The translations under genes were made by a program, and so were the position numbers. From the NCBI GenBank assembly GCA_023268575.1, contig JALRCL010000590.1, positions 1 to 5,696 on the forward strand: a stretch of DNA of 5,696 bases, read 5' to 3'. Each line of letters begins with the position of its first letter. The stretch's first letter is position 1. Source of the DNA: Patulibacter sp. Its GTDB lineage: Bacteria; Actinomycetota; Thermoleophilia; Solirubrobacterales; Solirubrobacteraceae. Below the pieces are notes generated by a model, which saw nothing but the letters and a program-made list of their open reading frames with translations, had not been told where the DNA came from and did not search any database. Shown here one piece after another: positions 1-3,686 of this stretch.

Positions 1-11
1 GCCCGTCGGGC
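1..11 (-). terminator. Short hairpin just after the rtcB stop (window edge)
   Basis: GCCC (1-4), a GTC loop and GGGC (8-11) form a 4-bp stem directly downstream of the rtcB stop codon on the minus strand. The stem may extend past the left edge, which cannot be seen. It could be a terminator, but four base pairs in GC-rich DNA is weak evidence. Confidence 0.25.
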
Positions 12-12
12 G

Positions 13-603
13 TCAGTCCTTGAACGGATCGACGGTGTCGGCGGGCGCCATCGCCACGCCGATCGGCGTCAGGCGGTGCAGGACCTCGATCGTGTCGGCG
101 TGCGCCGCCAGCACGTGGTCGAGCCGCTTGTACGCCGCCGGCGCCTCGTCGGCGGCGCCGCCGCGCAGCTCGATCCCGCCGCCGGCGAGCGTCGCCCGGA
201 CCGCGGCGAAGTCGATCGCCCCGTCCCGAACGCGTCCCCGGCGCTTCACCATCCGCCCGTCGGGGTGGTCCGGGCAGCAGGTGAAGCGGTCGTTCTGCGT
301 CCGCCCGGCACGCTCGCGCGCGTCCCGGAACGCTCCCATGGAGACCCAGAACGCGCAGTCCCGCGCCGAGCACTCCATCCGGTTGGCGATCCGCCCCGCC
401 GCCTGCGTGCGCGACATCACCCGGCCGGCCCCGTGGACCGTGGACGCCAACAGCGCGTCGGTCCCGACGCCCTCCCGGCCGCGGAGGATCACCGACGGCT
501 CGCCCATCGTCGCGCCGACGAACCCCTCCTGGCCCGGGGACGCCGGGGTGCAGCCCTTGCGGACGACCCAGGCGTCGACGCCGTGGTGGCGCTCGCGCCC
601 GTA
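13..603 (-). pseudogene. rtcB: RtcB C-terminal fragment, out of frame
   Basis: RtcB homology resumes at 603 in a different frame: YGRERHHG, DAWVVRKGCTPASPGQEGF, then an internal ATG at 505-507. Numbering from that Met, STVHGAGRVMSR (22-33) contains His25, equivalent to the histidine that becomes guanylylated (His404 in Pyrococcus), and GIELRGGAADEAPAAYKRLD (111-130) is the conserved C-terminal block. Between them, residues 44-95 form an insertion with Cys46, Cys51, Cys77, Cys78 and His81, reminiscent of a small zinc site. I associate this with one RtcB subfamily and it is not in E. coli RtcB. The fragment has no proper start of its own and is probably untranslated unless reinitiation occurs at 507. 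Confidence 0.75.
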
Positions 604-604
604 C

Positions 605-650
605 GGGGGGATAGGAGCCGCTAGGCGACGTGAGGGGCGTAGCCCCTCGG
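605..650. repeat. Palindromic GC-rich element interrupting rtcB
   Basis: This stretch has no RtcB counterpart. It contains a perfect 7-bp hairpin, GAGGGGC (632-638) with loop GTA and GCCCTC-ending arm GCCCCTC (642-648), a run of six G (605-610), and an AT-containing core (611-624) unlike the surrounding coding DNA. TACG occurs at both flanks when read on the minus strand (about 638-641 and 600-603), which could be a short target duplication or chance. The layout resembles dispersed REP-like palindromes found in many high-GC bacteria. No second copy lies in this window, so repeat status is inferred. Exact boundaries are uncertain by several bases. Confidence 0.5.
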
Positions 651-1388
651 GTGGTTGTGGACCTCGTGCGTCGCCCGGGCCCCGAGGATCTCGAGGACCT
701 TGTCGACGACGACGTCGCGTCCCGCGTACGCGTAGGCGCCGGCGAGCTCCATCGCCGCGACGTACGCCTGCCCGATCTCGGAGTCGACCGGCAGGAGCGT
801 CGGGGGCGCGTCCATCTCCCCGTCCGGGGCGCGCTCCGTGAACGACCCGCCCGCCGCCATCGAGAGGAACCCCGACGCCGTCCGGTGGCCGAACCCGCGC
901 GAGCCGAAGTGCACGCCGACCCAGGCGAACCCGTCGTCGCCCGCGAACAGGTCGACGTAGTGGTTGCCCGCGCCGACCGTGCCGAGCTGCTGGCGCGCGG
1001 ACTGCACGAGCGCGCGCTGCGGCCGGAAGTCGGCGTCCGCGATCGCGTCGAGCACCGGGTGGTCGACCGGCTCGTCGTTCTTGTGGCCGACGCCGAACGA
1101 GATGCGGTCGACCACCTCGTCCATGACCTTCGGCAGGAGCGGCAGCAGGTCGGCCGTCCGGACGTCGGTCCGCACGGCCTTGTTGCCGCAGCCGATGTCG
1201 TAGCCGACGCCGGACGGCGACACGTGCTCGGGGTAGGCGATCGCGCCGCCGATCGGCTGCGAGTAGCCGACGTGGCCATCGGCGCAGAGCACGCCGGCGA
1301 CCGCGTCGCCGGCCCGGGCGCAGCGCTCCAGCTGCGCGACGGCCCGGTCGTCGACGTCCCCGCGGACGGTGATCGGGATCTCGTTCAT
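621..1388 (-). CDS. rtcB: RtcB N-terminal fragment (255 aa)
   Basis: This 5' piece keeps its own start and would make a truncated protein if translated. Visible RtcB motifs are CADGHVGYSQPIGGAIAYP (35-53), VSPSGVGYDIGCGNKAVRTD (56-75) with metal ligands Asp64 and Cys67, GAGNHYVDL (139-147) with the GTP/metal residues Asn142-His143, and VHFGSRGFGH (159-168) with His160. The last family residues are THEVHNH (240-246). The final nine, PRGYAPHVA, are encoded by the palindromic element and are foreign to the family. The fragment lacks His329-Asn330 and the guanylylated histidine, so it should be inactive. The ATG at 1386-1388 is preceded by CGGGCC and, six nt back, by CATCCT, a poor -10 candidate. 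The start is chosen because homology begins there and there is no better upstream candidate. Confidence 0.75.
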   Translation of the reverse strand: MNEIPITVRGDVDDRAVAQLERCARAGDAVAGVLCADGHVGYSQPIGGAIAYPEHVSPSGVGYDIGCGNKAVRTDVRTADLLPLLPKVMDEVVDRISFGVGHKNDEPVDHPVLDAIADADFRPQRALVQSARQQLGTVGAGNHYVDLFAGDDGFAWVGVHFGSRGFGHRTASGFLSMAAGGSFTERAPDGEMDAPPTLLPVDSEIGQAYVAAMELAGAYAYAGRDVVVDKVLEILGARATHEVHNHPRGYAPHVA

Positions 1389-1445
1389 GGCCCGAGGATG
1401 GCCGGTGGCGGGGGCCTCCGGGAGGTCGGCGTCGCGACCGGCGGA

Positions 1446-1503
1446 GGTTCGATTCGCGCCAGGCCGGTTCGAGCCCGCCCGGTTCGGGGAGGGTTCGAAC
1501 CCT
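1446..1503. promoter_or_regulatory. GGTTCG motif cluster with a 14-bp palindrome
   Basis: GGTTCG occurs four times in one orientation, at 1446, 1466, 1481 and 1492, in a non-coding region. The last copy is inside a perfect 14-bp palindrome, AGGGTTCGAACCCT (1490-1503). This lies between the rtcB start and the promoter at 1527-1555, so it could be a binding region for a dimeric regulator acting on either side. The factor is unknown. TTCGAA cores are also typical of tRNA T-arms, but no tRNA can be folded here. Confidence 0.4.
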
Positions 1504-1512
1504 TCGGCCCGG

Positions 1513-1527
1513 AACCCCGGCGGGGTT
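1513..1527. repeat. AACCCC-GGC-GGGGTT hairpin
   Basis: Two 6-bp arms (1513-1518 and 1522-1527) are separated by GGC. No T-run follows on either strand. Together with the neighbouring palindromes it makes this 60-nt stretch unusually rich in dyad symmetry. It could be a weak terminator protecting the downstream promoter, or part of a regulator site. The right arm touches the proposed -35 box. Confidence 0.35.
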
Positions 1528-1555
1528 TGCGGTCAGGACGCCTGACCATTAGGGT
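1527..1555 (+). promoter_or_regulatory. Likely sigma-70-type promoter for 1566-2904
   Basis: TTGCGG (1527-1532), exactly 17 nt, then TAGGGT (1550-1555) fit the actinobacterial housekeeping pattern TTGNNN-17-TANNNT. The ATG of the small gene begins 10 nt after the -10 box, so transcription would start only a few bases before it. The position, immediately where coding periodicity begins, supports the call. It is not experimentally shown. Confidence 0.55.
1531..1547. promoter_or_regulatory. Candidate operator in the promoter spacer
   Basis: GGTCAGG (1531-1537), spacer ACG, CCTGACC (1541-1547) is a perfect 7+7 inverted repeat. It covers the end of the -35 box and most of the spacer before the -10 box. 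A dimeric repressor bound here would block RNA polymerase; a MerR-type activator is also conceivable because such factors bind in the spacer. No regulator gene is recognised in the window apart from the uncharacterised protein at 1732, which carries a probable DNA-binding domain. Confidence 0.5.
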
Positions 1556-1565
1556 CCTTCGGGTC

Positions 1566-1715
1566 ATGTTCTCGACCTGGCAGAGCCACACGCGCTGCAG
1601 CGACGCCCCGATGGGCGCCGTCGCCATCGCGTACGCCCTGGCCGGGGGCATGCAGCTCGACGCGCGACCGCGACCCGAGCACCGGCACCCCATCACGTTC
1701 ACGCACACCGTCTAA
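1566..1715 (+). CDS. Unrecognised 49-aa small protein
   Basis: I do not recognise this protein. Evidence that it is real: 47 of 49 sense codons end in G or C, against 31/49 G/C at first and 28/49 at second positions, the usual signature of high-GC coding DNA. At the same phase in the 60 codon positions upstream (1388-1565), only about two-thirds are G/C, so the signal switches on near this ATG. A promoter sits 10 nt upstream and there is no Shine-Dalgarno, which suits a nearly leaderless mRNA. The protein starts MFSTWQSHTRC, has a mildly hydrophobic Ala/Gly-rich stretch (about 14-31, perhaps too short and weak for a membrane helix), and ends in a His-rich tail (residues 39, 41, 47). TAA is followed 2 nt later by the ribosome binding site of the next gene, so the two are probably co-transcribed and perhaps translationally coupled. 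It could be a small partner of that protein or a leader peptide. Confidence 0.55.
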   Translation: MFSTWQSHTRCSDAPMGAVAIAYALAGGMQLDARPRPEHRHPITFTHTV

Positions 1716-1717
1716 GC

Positions 1718-1724
1718 GGAAGGA
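1718..1724 (+). promoter_or_regulatory. Ribosome binding site for the coiled-coil gene
   Basis: GGAAGGA lies 7 nt before the ATG at 1732 and begins just after the TAA of the small gene. It fixes the start and is one of only two good Shine-Dalgarno sites in the window, both in front of second genes. Confidence 0.7.
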
Positions 1725-1731
1725 CCATCGA

Positions 1732-2904
1732 ATGGCTCCCGCGACGGTCGCGGGGGTCACGGTCCGGACGGTCCCGTCTCAGACGACGGGACGCACCCGG
1801 GTTGCGTGGAACCGCGACTCGATCATCAACGCGATCCAGGAGTGGGTCGCCACATACGACGAGCCGCCCCGTGCGGCCGACTGGAACCCGTCCTCGGCGA
1901 AGTGGTCCGGCCAGACGTGGCGCGTGGAGCGCTACCGCGACGGTCGTGCCGACGGCACGCCGTGGCCGTCGCTGAACGCCGCGAAGCGGCCGTTCGGCGG
2001 CTCGCTGGCCGAGGCGATCCGGGCCGCGGGGTTCGAGCCCGCCAAGCCGGGGCCGCGGCGTCGCAGCGACGTCGAGCCCGCGCAGGTCGACCGGCTGCAG
2101 ATGCCGCCGGAGGTCCGCGTGCTGCTCGACGCCGCGCTCGCCGCGGCCCGGGACGCCGAGCGGCAGTCCTCGACGCTCCAGGACCGGCTGGACCGCGCAC
2201 ACGACCGCGCGGTCCGGCTGGCGGAGGAGCGCGACGACGCGCGTCGGCGGGCCGGGGTGCGCGAGGCACGCGAGCGGATCGCCCAGGACGGCGCGCTGCA
2301 GCGGGTCACGCGGGATCTGCGTCGGGCCGAGGCCCGCGCGGAGGCCGCGCGGGCCGAGGCGGCGGAGTCCCGGACGGCGAGCGAGGCGCTGCGCGCACGG
2401 CTGGCGCGGGCCGAGGCCTCCGTCGGCGACCTGCGCCGCGAGCGGCACGAGCTGCGGGCGCAGCTCGACGAGGCGACGGCCGAGGCCGGCGCGCTCGACG
2501 AGCTGCTGCGCGCCGCGCGTGCCGACGCCGAGCGGGCCTCGCGGTCGGCGGCCGTCGCCCGGACCCCGGCCGGGGCCCAGGCGTCGGCCGCGGCGGCGAT
2601 CGCGGTGCGCGACGCGCTGGCCGAGGCCGCGCAGGCGCGTCGGGACGCCGCCGCCGCCGAGGAGCGGGCCGCTGCGGCGGAGCGCGAGCTGCGCGAGACG
2701 GTCGCCGCCGTCCGGGGCGAGCCCCGGCGCCTGACCCGGGACGAGCTGGACCAGCTGCGGGCGGAGAGCCCCGCGGGCCCGGTCGTCCTGGCGGAGGCGC
2801 TCGCGGCGCTCACCACGGCCCGGCGCTCGGCCAACCCGCACCAGCTGCGGGGCGCCCTGCGCCAGGTCGCCGAGGCGGCGGTCGGCTGGCGCGAGCGGCT
2901 CTGA
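1732..2904 (+). CDS. HE-associated-repeat-like domain plus long coiled coil
   Basis: This 390-residue soluble protein of unknown function has three parts. Residues about 24-103 resemble the homing endonuclease-associated repeat (HNH_repeat, Pfam PF18780 from memory): a tryptophan-led helix (W26, then IINAIQEW 31-38), EPPRAADWNP (44-53), WPS (78-80) and an FGGSLAEAIRAAGFEP block (88-103). In known proteins this module accompanies nucleases and probably binds DNA; no HNH catalytic motif is visible here. Residues about 136-335 are an almost uninterrupted Ala/Arg/Glu-rich coiled coil broken near the Pro-containing stretch 267-272. Residues about 340-390 form a separate, more ordered tail (LTRDELDQLRAESPAGP, then LRGALRQVAEAAVGW). 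No signal peptide or membrane segment is seen. It follows the 49-aa gene and probably shares its promoter and candidate operator. It could be a nucleoid- or phage-related structural DNA-binding protein, or an autoregulator. The coding call is secure; the role is not. Confidence 0.85.
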   Translation: MAPATVAGVTVRTVPSQTTGRTRVAWNRDSIINAIQEWVATYDEPPRAADWNPSSAKWSGQTWRVERYRDGRADGTPWPSLNAAKRPFGGSLAEAIRAAGFEPAKPGPRRRSDVEPAQVDRLQMPPEVRVLLDAALAAARDAERQSSTLQDRLDRAHDRAVRLAEERDDARRRAGVREARERIAQDGALQRVTRDLRRAEARAEAARAEAAESRTASEALRARLARAEASVGDLRRERHELRAQLDEATAEAGALDELLRAARADAERASRSAAVARTPAGAQASAAAAIAVRDALAEAAQARRDAAAAEERAAAAERELRETVAAVRGEPRRLTRDELDQLRAESPAGPVVLAEALAALTTARRSANPHQLRGALRQVAEAAVGWRERL

Positions 2905-2915
2905 GCCTCGACCGG

Positions 2916-2951
2916 CCGGTCGCCGGGGTCCTGCGGGGCGCCGGCGACCGG
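2916..2951. terminator. Bidirectional terminator-like hairpin between convergent genes
   Basis: CCGGTCGCCGG (2916-2926) and CCGGCGACCGG (2941-2951) form an 11-bp perfect stem with a 14-nt loop, placed in the 56-nt gap between two converging genes. There is no T-run, which is common for GC-rich actinobacterial terminators. The right arm is repeated at 2968-2978, inside the end of the next gene, so an alternative longer-loop pairing is possible. Confidence 0.65.
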
Positions 2952-2960
2952 TCCGCCGGC

Positions 2961-3404
2961 TCAGCCGCCGGCGACCGGGACGAGGCGGAAGGCCGGGTGC
3001 CGGTCCGCCTCGGCGGCGAACGCCTCGGGCGGATCGGTCGGCCGCGCGTCGAAGAACGGGCGCGTGACGGCGACCTCCTGCGCGTAGGCGCGCAGGACCG
3101 CGCCGGACTCGCCGGCGGGCAGCGGCTCGAGCCCGAGCGTCTCCCGTCGCCGGCCCCGGGCGAGCTCGACCTCGCCGGCGGCGCGGGCGTTGCGGACCCA
3201 CGCGACCTCGCCGTAGGGCGCCACGAGGTACCGCTGGCCGTCGCGCTCCACGAGCGTCACCGGGGTCGTGTACCGCTTGCCGGTGCGCCGGCCGACGACG
3301 GTCAACAGCCACGTGCGGCGGGGCCCGACGCCGACCCGCAGGCCGGTGCGGACGAGGGCGTTCAGGGCCCGGCGAGCGGGGGAGAGGCGATAGGCGCGAG
3401 CCAT
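2961..3404 (-). CDS. F420-dependent nitroreductase/quinone reductase family protein (DDN-like)
   Basis: This 147-residue protein matches the deazaflavin-dependent nitroreductase family (Ddn, F420H2-dependent quinone reductase; Pfam PF04075 from memory), usually about 120-160 residues. These small split-beta-barrel proteins use reduced F420 to reduce quinones, nitro compounds or other substrates. Visible: a basic N-terminal helix (1-25), then TWLLTVVGRRTGKRYTTPVT (31-50), where GRRTGK is the usual cofactor-phosphate-binding loop, LVERDGQRYLVAPYGE (51-66) forming core strands, and WVRNARAAGEVEL (69-81), the family's W..N...... motif. The C-terminal helix has the FFDARPTDPPEAF segment (117-129). 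No signal peptide. The ATG has a good Shine-Dalgarno (AGGAT, 7 nt away). The gene lies 31 nt after the small gene at 3436-3624 on the same strand and is probably its operon partner. Substrate unknown. Confidence 0.88.
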   Translation of the reverse strand: MARAYRLSPARRALNALVRTGLRVGVGPRRTWLLTVVGRRTGKRYTTPVTLVERDGQRYLVAPYGEVAWVRNARAAGEVELARGRRRETLGLEPLPAGESGAVLRAYAQEVAVTRPFFDARPTDPPEAFAAEADRHPAFRLVPVAGG

Positions 3405-3410
3405 CGGGCG

Positions 3411-3415
3411 ATCCT
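3411..3415 (-). promoter_or_regulatory. Ribosome binding site of the DDN-like gene
   Basis: On the minus strand AGGAT ends 7 nt before the ATG at 3404. It lies in the 31-nt gap after the upstream small gene, supporting translation of this gene as the second in an operon. Confidence 0.6.
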
Positions 3416-3435
3416 GACCGGGCGCGGCCCGGAGC

Positions 3436-3624
3436 TCATCGGTGGTCGCCCGCAGGAGCCGGCGGGTCCTCTACGGACGCCGCTCGTCGCTCGAGCTCCG
3501 CGACGACGTCCGGCGGCGGCTGGCGGCAGCCGCACGCGGCGACGTGCTCGCCGTGCCATGCGACGCGCTGCTCCCAGGCCGCCCGGGGCGGCATCGGGTG
3601 GGCGTCGTGCCAGGCGCGGTTCAC
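3436..3624 (-). CDS. Conserved small His/Cys protein, unknown function (62 aa)
   Basis: The sequence fits a family of short conserved hypothetical proteins that I recall by the pattern HPMP...(A)...QR..WH..H...CGCR..P. Here it is HPMP (9-12), EQRVAWHGEH (18-27) and CGCR (31-34), followed by a helix (DVVAELERRA, 39-48) and a Pro-rich end. His24, His27, Cys31 and Cys33 are spaced to form a possible metal site; metal binding is inference. The start is GTG at 3622-3624; no other start is available just upstream in the first residues, and the family homology begins at about residue 5. There is no Shine-Dalgarno; a -10-like hexamer lies exactly 6 nt upstream, suggesting a leaderless mRNA. It is first in a probable two-gene unit with the F420-family protein and diverges from the ABC-F gene. 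Confidence 0.75.
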   Translation of the reverse strand: MNRAWHDAHPMPPRAAWEQRVAWHGEHVAACGCRQPPPDVVAELERRAASVEDPPAPAGDHR

Positions 3625-3630
3625 CGGGCC

Positions 3631-3659
3631 AGTGTCCCGGGAGGAGCCGGAACGAGCAA
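3631..3659 (-). promoter_or_regulatory. Candidate leaderless promoter for the 3624-2961 operon
   Basis: Read on the minus strand: TTGCTC (3659-3654), 17 nt, GACACT (3636-3631), 6 nt, then the GTG start. Spacing is ideal for transcription starting at the start codon itself. Each box matches the consensus at only three positions, so this rests mainly on geometry. Confidence 0.45.
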
Positions 3660-3667
3660 GGGGCCCG

Positions 3668-3673
3668 TACCAT
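3668..3673 (+). promoter_or_regulatory. Candidate -10 box of the ABC-F gene
   Basis: TACCAT fits TANNNT and lies 13 nt before the ABC-F ATG, giving a very short leader. No convincing -35 is seen 17-18 nt upstream. No Shine-Dalgarno is present at a usable distance; a GGGAGGAG about 40 nt upstream is too far. This box nearly abuts the divergent promoter at 3631-3659. Confidence 0.35.
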
Positions 3674-3686
3674 CGGACGTCGACCC

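Larger units (their letters stand above)
13..1388 (-). pseudogene. rtcB: RtcB-family 3'-phosphate RNA ligase, interrupted
   Basis: RtcB joins RNA ends carrying 2',3'-cyclic or 3'-phosphate to 5'-OH ends, using Mn2+ and GTP, in RNA repair or tRNA splicing. Seen: the reading frame from 1388 is clearly RtcB up to VHNH (codons ending at 651). It then runs into a sequence unlike RtcB and stops at TAG (621-623). RtcB homology resumes in another frame from about 603 (YGRERHHG then DAWVVRKG) and continues to the usual C-terminal end, PFKD, with TGA at 13-15. As I recall the family, VHNH is followed by H-N-F-A-W-R-E, where H-N is the third metal/GTP-binding site (His329-Asn330 in Pyrococcus RtcB). That segment is missing here, so frame repair alone would not restore it. 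Apart from the break the two halves are well conserved, which implies a recent event. About 444 residues could be restored, within the family range. No Shine-Dalgarno precedes the ATG. A sequencing or assembly error is possible but would have to involve about 40 nt. Confidence 0.85.

Noticed and set aside
1441..1513. A tRNA gene suggested by the T-arm-like GAGGG-TTCGAAC-CCTTC at 1489-1505
   Set aside because: The acceptor 3' strand would be GGCCCGG (1506-1512), but no matching 5' strand lies about 60 nt upstream, and no anticodon or D-arm can be folded.
1385..1708. A 107-residue minus-strand reading frame that overlaps the rtcB ATG by an ATGA
   Set aside because: Outside the part antisense to the 49-aa gene its third positions are only about two-thirds G/C, the product is a Pro/Arg-rich low-order sequence, and it would run through the promoter and palindromes.
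630..1715. A 361-residue plus-strand open frame across rtcB
   Set aside because: It is antisense to conserved RtcB sequence for most of its length; only its last 49 codons show plus-strand coding periodicity and these are annotated separately.
605..2904. A homing system in which the protein at 1732 mobilised the element in rtcB
   Set aside because: The protein shows no nuclease motif, the element is tiny and palindromic, and nothing in the sequence links the two beyond proximity.
1699..3312. A 537-residue minus-strand open frame opposite the coiled-coil gene
   Set aside because: It is a shadow. The plus-strand gene has a ribosome binding site, recognisable N-terminal domain and heptad pattern; the antisense product has no recognisable domain.
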